28,114 nucleotides of DNA. Origin: CAZWIT01 sp964533435 (GTDB lineage: Bacteria > Patescibacteriota > Patescibacteriia > UBA1558 > GWA2-36-10). Below, piece after piece: positions 8,973 to 18,400 of the stretch (position 1 is the stretch's first letter; each line of letters begins with the position of its first letter). The stretch lies in assembly GCA_964533435.1 (NCBI GenBank), contig CAZHLU010000003.1, forward strand, positions 1 to 28,114, read 5' to 3'. The notes beneath the pieces were generated by a model. That model was given only the letters and a program-made list of their open reading frames with translations, made no database searches and was not told the DNA's origin. The position numbers and the translations under genes are program-made.

Positions 8973-10546
8973 ATTAGAGAACTACCAGTCATAGCTGGTG
9001 GTTTTTTAATACCCATAATTTTTAAAATCGTAGGAGCCACATCTGCTAAAACTCCCACTGGGGTAATGCGACTAAGATCTGAACTAGTTAGGCCTGTTAA
9101 AACACTTTTACCAGCAAATTCTGAACCAATGATAAATAAAGGCACTGGGCTATTACTATGCTCTTTTTCTATTTCACCAGTTTGTAAATCAAACAGACCT
9201 TCGGCATTACCATGATCTGCCGTAATCAAAACAACACCTTCATAAGACAAAGTAACTTCTACAATTTCATTGATTAATTGATCTAATAGCTCAATAGCCT
9301 CAATGGTAGCCGTTAAATTACCTGTATGAGCTACCATGTCTGGGTTAGCAAAATTAGCCACAATAAAATCATATTTACCTTCTTTGATAGCTTGATTAAT
9401 CTTATTGGTTATCTCTCTAGCTGACATAGCTGGTTTTTGATCATAAGATACTACTTGAGGCGAAGGAACTAAAATTCTATCTTCGCCCGTATAAATTTGC
9501 TCTTGACCACCATTAAAAAAATAAGTGACATGGGCATATTTTTCGGTTTCGGCAATATGTAATTGTTTTAAGCCCGCATCAGAAATTACTTTAGCCAGAG
9601 GCGTATCAATAATCAATGGCGGGAAAGCAACTTTAACCGGCAAATCTTTTTCATATTCAGTCATACTCACAAAAAACAAATCTTTAAAATATTGACGTGG
9701 AAATTTTTCAAAACCAGGCACAGTCAAAGCTTCTGTCATTTGTCGAGCACGATCTGAACGGAAATTAAAAAATATCACTGCATCACCATCCTTGATCTTA
9801 CCTTTAGCTTGACCCAAATCATCAATAATAACACTTGGCACCATTTCTTCATCAAAAATATTTTTTTTGTAAGATTCTTGGATAGCAGTAATTGGATCAT
9901 CGTATTTATCTTGAGATTGACCCAAAACCATAGCTTCATAAGCTTTGGCAATCCGATCCCAACGATTATCCCTATCCATAGCCCAAAAACGTCCAGCAAC
10001 TGTAGCAATTACACCAACGCCAATACTTCTTAATTTTTCTTGTAATTTAGAAACAAAATTAACACCACTATTATAAAGTGTATCGCGACCATCTAAAAAA
10101 GCGTGCACATAAACTTGATTAACCTTATGTTTGCGCGCTAATTCCAGCAAAGCATATAGATGCTCATTGTAGCTATGAACGCCACCAGAGCTTACTAAAC
10201 CTAAAATATGCAAAGCACTGTTATGATCTTGAACATGTTTAATAGCTGCTAAAAATGCTTCATTATCAAAAAAACTGCCGTCTGTGATTGATTTATTAAT
10301 CCTAGGTAAATTCTGATAAGGAATAAGCCCGGAACCTAGTGACAAGTGGCCAACTTGACTATTACCCATCTCGCCCCAAGACAAACCAACCGCTTCACCA
10401 GAAGCAGCAATTGGCATGATTGGGTAATGCACTGAATATTTATCAAAATTTGGTGTTTTAGCTAAAGAAATAGCATTAGCGCGCGAAGGTGGCGCAATGC
10501 CAAAGCCATCGAGAATAAGTAAAACTACTGGTCGGGGTCTTTTCAT
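8969..10546 (-). CDS. gpmI: 2,3-bisphosphoglycerate-independent phosphoglycerate mutase, paralog A
   Basis: Interconverts 3- and 2-phosphoglycerate through a phosphoserine intermediate with two metal ions. The 525-residue length is normal. Metal and catalytic motifs are present: LDGFG (D13), nucleophile in GNSQVGH (S63), DGRDT, GRFWAMDRDNRWDR, NFRSDRARQ, AETEKYAHVTYFF, NPDMVAHTGN and TADHGNAE. The stretch after the nucleophile departs from the family: GNSQVGH for GNSEVGH, and GSGLIPYQN where GAGRxxYQ is usual. It follows paralog B by 1 nt and ends the glycolytic operon. Its stop overlaps the convergent DUF212 gene. Confidence 0.93.
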   Translation of the reverse strand: MKRPRPVVLLILDGFGIAPPSRANAISLAKTPNFDKYSVHYPIMPIAASGEAVGLSWGEMGNSQVGHLSLGSGLIPYQNLPRINKSITDGSFFDNEAFLAAIKHVQDHNSALHILGLVSSGGVHSYNEHLYALLELARKHKVNQVYVHAFLDGRDTLYNSGVNFVSKLQEKLRSIGVGVIATVAGRFWAMDRDNRWDRIAKAYEAMVLGQSQDKYDDPITAIQESYKKNIFDEEMVPSVIIDDLGQAKGKIKDGDAVIFFNFRSDRARQMTEALTVPGFEKFPRQYFKDLFFVSMTEYEKDLPVKVAFPPLIIDTPLAKVISDAGLKQLHIAETEKYAHVTYFFNGGQEQIYTGEDRILVPSPQVVSYDQKPAMSAREITNKINQAIKEGKYDFIVANFANPDMVAHTGNLTATIEAIELLDQLINEIVEVTLSYEGVVLITADHGNAEGLFDLQTGEIEKEHSNSPVPLFIIGSEFAGKSVLTGLTSSDLSRITPVGVLADVAPTILKIMGIKKPPAMTGSSLI

Positions 10547-10547
10547 T

Positions 10548-12131
10548 TTATTTTATAATTAAAGATTTAGCAGTCATAGCAAGTGGCTGATCAACATTCA
10601 TAATTTCTAAAATAGTTGGAGCAATATTACTCAAACTGCCGTTACTTTTTAATTTATATTTTTTATTTTTGTTAGCAACAATAAATGGCACTGGATTAGT
10701 AGAATGTTCAGTATCAATTTCGCCAGTTTTTAAATTTATCATCTCTTCTATATTACCATGATCAGCGCTGACTATTAAAGTGCCATTATGATCAAATACT
10801 GCTTTTAAAATATCGGTTAAAGCACTATCTACTGCCTCAATTGCTTTAATAGCCGCTTGCAAATTACCAGTATGCCCAACCATGTCCAAATTAGCAAAAT
10901 TAACAGTGACAAAATCAAATTGATTATTTTTTAAAGCATCAACAATGTACTTACTAATTTGTGGCGCTGACATAGCTGGAGCCATATCATAAGAATCTAC
11001 TTCTTGACTAGGAATATTAATTCTAGTTTCACCGACAATTGCATGATCATAGCCACCGTTAAAAAAATAAGTAACGTGAGCATATTTTTCGGTCTCAGCA
11101 ATATAAAGTTGTCGTTTATCTTTGAGAGTGGCTACTAAAGTATCGGCTAAATCTATACCTGGATAAGCAGTCAAAATACTATCTAAATCTGGCCCAAAAT
11201 CAGTCAAAGCCACAAACACTAAATTATTTAAAACCTTACTGGGTTTAAAGGCGCCAGGGTTTTTTTTGACAAAATCGGTTTGTACAAAAACTTTGCTCAA
11301 TTGCCGAGCACGATCTGAACGCAAATTAAAAAATACTACCGAGTCATTATTACCAATAGTAGCTACTGGTTTTTTACCATTTAAAATAACACTTGGTTTA
11401 ATAAATTCATCACTCTCACCCCTAGCATAAGCTGCTGACACGGCAGCTTCGGCATTAGCAGCAAAAAATTCTGCTTTACCTAAAGTCATAGCCTCATAAG
11501 CGCTTTTAGTGCGATCCCAAGCCTTTTTCCTATCCATAGCATAAAAACGACCCATAATGGTAGCAATATGCACGCGTTCTGAATCAAAAATATGACGATA
11601 GTGAGCTAAAATTTTAGCTGAAGCAAAAATTGGACTATCACGACCATCAGTAAATAAATGCAAATAAATTGACTGCTTGGTCTTTTGTTGAAACAAACTT
11701 AATAAAGATAAAAGATGATCAGTATCCGAATGCGGACTAGAAACATCCGAAAGCAAACCCATCAAATGAATACTAGATTTATGTTTATTTACATGCTTGA
11801 TAGCTTGCAAAAAAGCTGGATTCTTGAAAAAAGTACCATTATTAATAGAACGTGAAACAGTAACAGCGTCCTGCTCCACAATCCTACCAGCGCCAATATT
11901 CATATGACCAGCTTCTGAATTTCCTGGTTGACCGGCAGGCAAGCCAACATCTACACCTGAAGCCGCTAGTTTGGCGTGGGGATATTTTTTAAATAAATTA
12001 TCAAAAGTTGGTTTTTTAGCTAAAACAAAAGCATTGCCCGTATTTTCCTTAGTAATACCCCAACCATCTAAAATAGCCAAAACTACCGGCCCGTTTGTTT
12101 TATTATTATGATAAAAATTAATTCTTGGCAT
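10548..12131 (-). CDS. gpmI: 2,3-bisphosphoglycerate-independent phosphoglycerate mutase, paralog B
   Basis: A second full-length (527-residue) enzyme of the same family. It keeps LDGWG (D22), GNSEAGHMNIGAGR with nucleophile S72, TDGRDS, GRFYAMDR...WDR, NLRSDRARQ, AETEKYAHVTYFFNGG, NLDMVGHTGN and SADHGN. Around the nucleophile it is closer to the family consensus than paralog A, but it is more divergent in MDRKKAWDR, where MDRDNRWDR is usual. The two share long identical blocks, so they are homologous. The differences spread along the whole length argue against a very recent duplication. It lies 2 nt after eno. Confidence 0.92.
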   Translation of the reverse strand: MPRINFYHNNKTNGPVVLAILDGWGITKENTGNAFVLAKKPTFDNLFKKYPHAKLAASGVDVGLPAGQPGNSEAGHMNIGAGRIVEQDAVTVSRSINNGTFFKNPAFLQAIKHVNKHKSSIHLMGLLSDVSSPHSDTDHLLSLLSLFQQKTKQSIYLHLFTDGRDSPIFASAKILAHYRHIFDSERVHIATIMGRFYAMDRKKAWDRTKSAYEAMTLGKAEFFAANAEAAVSAAYARGESDEFIKPSVILNGKKPVATIGNNDSVVFFNLRSDRARQLSKVFVQTDFVKKNPGAFKPSKVLNNLVFVALTDFGPDLDSILTAYPGIDLADTLVATLKDKRQLYIAETEKYAHVTYFFNGGYDHAIVGETRINIPSQEVDSYDMAPAMSAPQISKYIVDALKNNQFDFVTVNFANLDMVGHTGNLQAAIKAIEAVDSALTDILKAVFDHNGTLIVSADHGNIEEMINLKTGEIDTEHSTNPVPFIVANKNKKYKLKSNGSLSNIAPTILEIMNVDQPLAMTAKSLIIK

Positions 12132-12133
12132 AA

Positions 12134-13408
12134 TTATTTGAGTAGTCTAGATTCAATACTTAATAAACGATTATATTTTGCAATCCTCTCACCCCTTGAA
12201 GTAGAACCAGTCTTGATATATTCAGCATTTACTGCTACTGCTAGATCCGCAATAGTAGTATCTATAGTTTCACCACTACGATGAGAAATCATTACTTGAT
12301 AATCGCTAGCTTGTGCCAAACTAATAGCTGCTAAAGTTTCTGTTAAGGTCCCGATTTGGTTAGGTTTTATCAAAATTGTGTTAGCGGCTTTTAATTTTAT
12401 GCCTTTTTGCAAACGATTAACATTAGTTACAAATAAATCATCACCAATAATTTTTACTTTATGATTAGTCACAAAATCATCTTTAGTAAAATGCTGCCAA
12501 GCTGACCAATCTTCTTGATCAAAAGGATCTTCTATCAGACGCAAAGGATAAGCTTGCATTAATTCAGCATAAAAATCAGCTAATTCATCAGAGCTATATT
12601 TTTTCTTTTCTAATTTTAATTGGTAAGTACTTGACATTGAATCATAAAATACAGACGCACCAGCATCAATACCTAAAACAATATCATCCGGCGCCGAAAA
12701 ACCGCTCTTATGGATTGCCTGCATTAATAAATCAAAAACTTGGTGATGACTTTTAGCTTCCGGTGCATAACCACCTTCATTGCCAAGATCTATATCCATG
12801 CCTACATTATGTAATACATTAGCTAGTTCATGAAATATTTCACTGGCTTGCCTTAATTTATCAGCAAAAGTAGGCGCCTGATGTGGCACTAGCCAAAATT
12901 CTTGTAAATCAATATTAGTACTGCCATGCTTACCACCATTAATCACATTAACAACTGGTGTTGGCATTATATATTTTGTGAGTTTATGATTATATAATTG
13001 ACGTAAATACTGATAAAGCTGCATATTATTAGCCAGAGCTGCAACTTTGGCTACTGCTAGTGAAACTCCCAAAATAGCATTAGCACCTAAATTACTTTTG
13101 TTTTTAGTAGCATCTAAATCAATCATTAACTGATCAATCTTAGCTTGTTCAGTTACCTGCAAACCACTTAATTCTTGATTTAAAATAGTATTAACGTTTT
13201 TAACTGCTTTTAAAACGCCGAGGCCATCGTAGCGGTGTTTATCTGCATCTCTTAGTTCAAAAGCTTCCCAACGGCCCGTGGAAGCACCAGAAGGCACACC
13301 AGCAGAAGCCACAAAACCATTGGCCAGTTCTACACTTACTTCAAGAGTGGGATTACCACGCGAATCTAAAATTTCTTGAGCACTAATTTTTTTTATTTTA
13401 AGTGGCAT
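12134..13408 (-). CDS. eno: Enolase
   Basis: Converts 2-phosphoglycerate to phosphoenolpyruvate in the cytoplasm. The 424-residue length is normal. Motifs: SRGNPTLEV and PSGASTG at the N-terminus, H161 in INGGKHG, E211 in GNEGGYAPE, metal ligands in GIDAG, LIEDP and GDDLFVTN, catalytic K348 in IKPNQIGT, and SHRSGET. The usual SGETEDTFIAD reads SGETIDTTIAD and the tail reads KTGSTSRGER; these are unusual but leave the catalytic residues intact. It is 4 nt downstream of pgk and directly upstream of the two gpmI genes. Confidence 0.96.
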   Translation of the reverse strand: MPLKIKKISAQEILDSRGNPTLEVSVELANGFVASAGVPSGASTGRWEAFELRDADKHRYDGLGVLKAVKNVNTILNQELSGLQVTEQAKIDQLMIDLDATKNKSNLGANAILGVSLAVAKVAALANNMQLYQYLRQLYNHKLTKYIMPTPVVNVINGGKHGSTNIDLQEFWLVPHQAPTFADKLRQASEIFHELANVLHNVGMDIDLGNEGGYAPEAKSHHQVFDLLMQAIHKSGFSAPDDIVLGIDAGASVFYDSMSSTYQLKLEKKKYSSDELADFYAELMQAYPLRLIEDPFDQEDWSAWQHFTKDDFVTNHKVKIIGDDLFVTNVNRLQKGIKLKAANTILIKPNQIGTLTETLAAISLAQASDYQVMISHRSGETIDTTIADLAVAVNAEYIKTGSTSRGERIAKYNRLLSIESRLLK

Positions 13409-13412
13409 TAGT

Positions 13413-14576
13413 TTAGATCTTTTTTAATCGATTTAAAGAAGGTAAAACATCGCCCTGCAAAAAAGACAACATGGCTCCACCGCCAGTTGAAATAAAGCTA
13501 AAATTATTTTTTAATTTTAATAAATTAACCAATTCTACAGTTTCCCCGCCACCAATAATAGTCTGAGCTCGATATTTAGAAATTACTTTCATAATCGTAC
13601 TAGAGCCCTGTCTACCTTGGCTATTTTCAAAATAACCCAAAGGACCATTCCAAACTATGAGTTTTGCTTTAGCTAGGATTTTTAAATATTGCCTAACAGT
13701 CTGTGGCCCAATATCAATGATCACATCGCCAGAGGCTATTTTATCAACTGGCACTATTCTAGTTCGTCGCGCTTCCAAAGAAGAAGCTACTACTACATCA
13801 ACTGGTAATAATACTTTACGATATAATAATTGTTTAGCTACATCTAAATAATCCTTATCTTTGACTGATTTACCTACACTCAAACCTTTAGCAGCCAACA
13901 TAGTATTGGCAATAGCACCGCCAATCATAATATTTTCAGCTGACAAAATAAATTTTTTAATTAATTTAATTTTAGTTGAAACTTTAGCACCACCAAGTAA
14001 TACTACTAGACCAGCTTCTTCGGCTTGAGTTTTGCTTAAATACTTTATTTCTTCCTGCAAAAGCAAGCCGGCATAACTCGGCAAAAAATAAGTAATAGTG
14101 TACATGGAAGTATCTTGCCGGTGAATATTAGCAAAAGCATCATTTACATAAATATCCGCTAAATAACTTAATTTTTTAGCTAATCTCTTACAATTTTTTT
14201 GTTCCCGTTCTTGAAAACGGATATTTTCTAAGATGACAACTTGCCCTGCTTCAAGCTCTTCACTCATTTTTCGATAACTAGTAATATCCTTGTCCCACAG
14301 CGTAACTGGCGTTTTCAAAAGTTTGGACAAAGCGAGTGCTACTGGTTTTAAAGAATATTTTTTTACTACTTTGCCCTCAGGACGACCTAAGTGAGCAACA
14401 ATAATAATTTTAGCACCACGCTCTTGCAGATACTTGATAGTTGGCAAAGATCTAATAATACGCTCCTGACCTTCTTTGGCAACTTGACCATTTTTTAAAG
14501 GCACATTCAGATCTAAGCGCAATAAAACTCTTTGCTCTTCTAATTTTTCAATTGATTGAACTGTTTTTAATTGCAT
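13413..14576 (-). CDS. pgk: Phosphoglycerate kinase
   Basis: Transfers phosphate from 1,3-bisphosphoglycerate to ADP. Motifs in order: LRLDLNVPL, HLGRPEGK, ILENIRFQ, VNDAFANIHR, GGAKVSTK, WNGPLGYFE, GGGETVEL and the C-terminal nucleotide-binding STGGGAMLSFL. I start it at the ATG at 14576 (387 residues), 1 nt after the upstream stop and matching the other gaps in this operon. An in-frame ATG at 14609 would add 11 hydrophobic residues and overlap the upstream gene. VNDAFANIHR departs from the usual NDAFxxxHR region only slightly. Confidence 0.95.
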   Translation of the reverse strand: MQLKTVQSIEKLEEQRVLLRLDLNVPLKNGQVAKEGQERIIRSLPTIKYLQERGAKIIIVAHLGRPEGKVVKKYSLKPVALALSKLLKTPVTLWDKDITSYRKMSEELEAGQVVILENIRFQEREQKNCKRLAKKLSYLADIYVNDAFANIHRQDTSMYTITYFLPSYAGLLLQEEIKYLSKTQAEEAGLVVLLGGAKVSTKIKLIKKFILSAENIMIGGAIANTMLAAKGLSVGKSVKDKDYLDVAKQLLYRKVLLPVDVVVASSLEARRTRIVPVDKIASGDVIIDIGPQTVRQYLKILAKAKLIVWNGPLGYFENSQGRQGSSTIMKVISKYRAQTIIGGGETVELVNLLKLKNNFSFISTGGGAMLSFLQGDVLPSLNRLKKI

Positions 14577-14577
14577 A

Positions 14578-14949
14578 TTAGTTAAATTGAGGAATAAAAA
14601 TATAATCAATATTCTCAGATTGAATTAATTCGCATAAACTAGTAGTTGGAATTTGCGCTTGCGCTCTTTCAAAAATCCAACTCTTTTCATCAATCATGAC
14701 TTTTAATTTGTTAAACTGATCTTTTTCTGCTTGCGAAATTGGTACTTTTTTAAAATTAATATAAGCACCAATCAAAGTAGTTTTGGCATTTAAACTTAAA
14801 ATGGATTGATCAATCTTATCAGACTGACAAGACAGGGTTTGTAATAATATTTTATCTTCTTTTCTACTTCTATTACTGATAAAAGTAAAAACCAAAGCCA
14901 GACTTATTAAAATAAGCAGAAAATAAGAAGCCGATTGGCTTATTTTCAT
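14578..14949 (-). CDS. Membrane-anchored protein of unknown function, first gene of glycolytic operon
   Basis: A 123-residue protein with an N-terminal membrane segment (about 8-25, uncleaved by appearance) followed by a basic patch and a soluble domain of about 95 residues with two cysteines (C41, C107). Topology is ambiguous: the SNRSRKED stretch after the segment would by the positive-inside rule favour a cytoplasmic tail. I recognise no family. It has its own ATG just downstream of an extended -10 promoter and precedes pgk by 1 nt, so it is the leading gene of the operon; no functional link to glycolysis can be seen in the sequence. Confidence 0.7.
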   Translation of the reverse strand: MKISQSASYFLLILISLALVFTFISNRSRKEDKILLQTLSCQSDKIDQSILSLNAKTTLIGAYINFKKVPISQAEKDQFNKLKVMIDEKSWIFERAQAQIPTTSLCELIQSENIDYIFIPQFN

Positions 14950-14974
14950 AGTATTTTTCTTTAAAATTAAAGGC

Positions 14975-15003
14975 TAATACCTCTGCTGGAGGCAGAGGTA
15001 TTA
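14975..15003. repeat. Perfect 12-bp inverted repeat at the glycolytic operon promoter
   Basis: TAATACCTCTGC (14975-14986) and its exact complement (14992-15003) flank a 5-nt loop. There is no strong T run on either side. It overlaps the -10 and predicted start of the operon on the minus strand, so it could be an operator or a 5'-end hairpin of the mRNA rather than a terminator. Confidence 0.65.
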
Positions 15004-15028
15004 TAACATTTTTAGTAATATTTTTAAA
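15000..15028 (-). promoter_or_regulatory. Extended -10 promoter of the pgk-eno-gpmI operon
   Basis: Minus strand TGTTATAAT (TATAAT at 15005-15000) with TTTAAA (4 of 6 matches to TTGACA) 17 nt upstream. Predicted start near 14993, about 45 nt before the ATG at 14949. The -10 lies inside one arm of the inverted repeat. Confidence 0.55.
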
Positions 15029-15142
15029 GGGAAAAGATTTTATTTATACTACTATTTTTGTTGCTACTAATTACGATTTTTCTAAGGCGAGGAGATTATT
15101 TTAAATACAAATTATTACATAAAAAACAATCTTTCTAAATAT

Positions 15143-15463
15143 TTAAGACCACCTGGGACCGTGTGGGTCAGTCTGTATAACTAGACCACCATATATTGCT
15201 TCAAGATCTCCTTCAAAATCTAAAAATTCAGCTCCTGTGTTAATTAACCACACGCCTCTTGGACCTTTTACATGCCCAAGAGCATTCCTATCCTTTATCC
15301 TTCTCTCCATAATTTCTATTAACTTACCCCTATCATAATCCACAAAACATTTTGCATTTTGAAAAAATAATTCAACAACCTCTTCGGGAGAATTAGCCTC
15401 ATATTGTTCTATGGCTTCGGTAAAATCTGCAAATGTAATTGTAACTGTATACAGTTTTTTCAT
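15143..15463 (-). CDS. Small cytoplasmic protein, candidate immunity protein for the RHS tip
   Basis: A 106-residue protein without signal peptide or membrane segment. It is acidic, with an N-terminal beta-strand-like start (KKLYTVTITF), a helix and a Gly/Trp-rich second half (GPRGVWLINTG, GPRW). I recognise no family. Its ATG is 6 nt after the stop of the 2,263-residue RHS gene, so it is translated from the same mRNA. That is the position and size expected of an immunity protein that neutralises a cytoplasm-acting toxin carried on the RHS C-terminus. The pairing is inferred from position alone. Confidence 0.65.
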   Translation of the reverse strand: MKKLYTVTITFADFTEAIEQYEANSPEEVVELFFQNAKCFVDYDRGKLIEIMERRIKDRNALGHVKGPRGVWLINTGAEFLDFEGDLEAIYGGLVIQTDPHGPRWS

Positions 15464-15469
15464 AAATTT

Positions 15470-18400
15470 TTAAAATTTAATATTTCTCATTAATGATTTA
15501 AGACTATTTCTAATACCCTGTAAACGGTTTACCTCGACCTTACTTAGTTTTTCACTCTTAAGCACATTCTTTATGTTATTAATGACATTATCAGCCTTTT
15601 TTATATGAAATTTATCTTTTGTCATAAGTCCAGTGTTGATTTCGTTTCTTAAAGCTCCCATTGTGCCACCAGGAATTGTATCACTTGGCTTAAATACAGC
15701 TTTTATTGTATTTATAGCTTTGGTATTTTCTATACCTTTCAACATTTTTACCTGTTGAGCTGTAGCATCAAATTTTTTTACATCATTAACAACCTTAACT
15801 ACATCAGATACATTATCTACTTTATTAGCTACTCTACTTACAATACCCAACCCCGTAACACCAGGCACCAATGCGCCAGTTACATCTGCTCCCAAAGCAG
15901 TAAATTCTGATTTTTCCACATGCCCAGTTTTAACATAACTAGTAACTATACGCCCTAAATCATAAGCAATAAAACCAACATCAGCAATTGCGTCTACTAT
16001 TTCTCCGTCTGGATCTATATTTTTTACTGGATTATTAACTGCATAACTATAACTATTTAAATTTTGAGGATCTTCTAAGACATGTGTTGCAGTTCGCTTA
16101 TACTTATCTTTAAATTCTTCTTCATTATACAATGCTAATGTAGCTGGATCTGCTGATATGAACTTACCTAACTGATTATCATTATAACGTGCCCCAAAAT
16201 ACTGCAGATTATTTTCTTCGTCTAACTCTTTGCCAGTGAACTTATAACCATCCTTTAAATCAATGAGCTTATTATCATAGTTAATAGTACCAAATGGCTT
16301 GTAATCTGACAATTGAGCTACAGCACCAGTATTATTTACTAAGATTGAGCTAGAATTTAAATGATCACTCAATATATAATACGGATTGTCATTATTATTA
16401 ACTGTTGCTATTTTAGTAGAATTTAAGTAAACATGACTTTTAGTCTGATTGGCAATATCTTTCTCAAAATAGTTTTCAATATATTTATCTTGCGTTACTT
16501 TCTGCCATTCCCAGTGTCCGCTACCACCAGCAGCATCTTGCTCCTCACCATCTATACCATCCATCTGCATAATACTGCCCTGCATCATTAGCTCTTCTTG
16601 AGGAATAGGAGGAACAAAAACATAATCTTCAGTCCATTTTATAAACCTTTGATTGTTATGATCGTATTGATAATAAGTATTATTTTCTGTGGCAACTTCA
16701 TAACTATTACTTAAGCGATTACGATAATCCCAAGAGAACTTATTAATGCCACCATTACGAGTCATATTACCAGCATTGTCATACAAGAAAGTTCTGGATC
16801 CATAACTTGATAATTGATGGGGATTGGAATTTGCATAATTTAAAGTACCCAAGTCAGAATTACTGGTCATGTTGCCAATACTGTCGTAAGTAAAGCTTTG
16901 GGTATAGTTTTTATCAGGATGATTAGTAAAGCTGACGCTAGCTGATAACAATCTATTTAAATCATCATAAGTATAAGTAGCTGATTTTTTAAGGTCAGTA
17001 TTAGCATTATCAGTTAAAGTCAAAATATTACCCACTGCATCATAAGTATAATTTAGATCTTGCAAAGTCGAGCTAGCGTTGACTGATAAAATTCTTGTTA
17101 AGCGAAAAGCTTGATTAGGATCATAAGTATAATCCGTAGTTACGCCATTAGCTCTTTCAACATGAACCATTTGGCCGTTTTGGTTGTAAGTGATATTTGA
17201 AGCTAATGTGGAAGTAGCCAGATTTACTTCATCTACTTGTCCTACTGTATTAAAACCATAACTTACAATTTTGCCATCAGGATATACTATTTCTTTTAAA
17301 TCACCATTTAGATTATAGTCATAATTCATTACAAACTCTTCATCAGCAATAGTAGTAGTAGCAATTTTTAGTCTACCTAAAATATCATAATCATAAGCTT
17401 TTGAATTGGCGCCACCATAATCTACAAAACTTAGCTGACCAATATCACCATTTTGATCGTAAGTATAGCTAATTTTAGTATTGCCACTTAATTTTTCTGT
17501 TAGTGGTCTATTTAAATCATCATAAGTATATGATATAGCATCGTTTTTAAAAGATGTTTCAGTTAACACATTGCCATTTTTATCATAAGTATATTGAATC
17601 TTTTTAGGATTTTGAGTACTAGCGGTATGCACCATATCTTGCCACTCTAAATTATCTAAAGCGTCATAGCTAAAATTTCTAATATTGCCAGCTGAGTCAG
17701 TAATCTTTTTTAACTTATTAGTTAAAGTATATTCATAAGTAGTAGTATAAATATTACTAGCGTTATTATTATATTCTTTAACCTCTACTAAATTACCATA
17801 AGCATCTTTAGTAAGTTCTTTTAAATTATTATTGGCATCTGTTATTTTAGTAGTAAAGCCATCATATTCATAAGTAGTAGTGCCAACTGGAGTTATTTCA
17901 GTAAGTGCTCTGCCTAAAGCATCGTAAGTATAGGTTTTAGCTGGCTGGCTTAAATTTGCTGTTGAATAGCTAATACTACTAGTAATATATGGCAAAGACT
18001 GACGCTCTACCCTGCCTTGCAAGTCATAGGAAATATCAACGGTGGCAAATTCAGTTTGACTAGCTAAATTATTTTTTTTCTGAATTACTCTATCTAGACC
18101 ATCATAATATTCTCTAGCAGTTGTGTAACTACTAGTATCAAAATAATCTTTAGTTTCCTTGTATCTTGGTAAAGTAGTATCTTGATAACTAATTTCTTGT
18201 TTTTTAATTAAAGTACTTGGACTATCTGGATTAGAAATCCAAACTTCTTTTAGTCTACCAAAGGCATCATATTTATTTACTGTAGTTAAACCATTGGCTG
18301 CTGTTGTAGTTGCGACTTGGCCGTTAAGTAAATTATATTCGGTATATGTTACATTATTTAATGGATCCGTACTTGAAGCTGGATACATGTCATAAGTATC

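Noticed and set aside
14577..14609. Longer start for pgk at 14609
   Set aside because: It adds 11 hydrophobic residues read from the end of the upstream gene; the ATG at 14576 fits the family start and operon spacing.
14975..15003. Calling the inverted repeat a terminator of the upstream RHS/immunity operon
   Set aside because: Neither side has a proper T run on the minus strand, and the repeat overlaps a good extended -10; an operator or leader stem fits better.
15001..15142. A small gene in the gap between the glycolytic operon and the 106-residue gene
   Set aside because: The AGGAG-like stretch near 15090 has no start codon at a suitable distance, and neither strand holds a convincing ORF.
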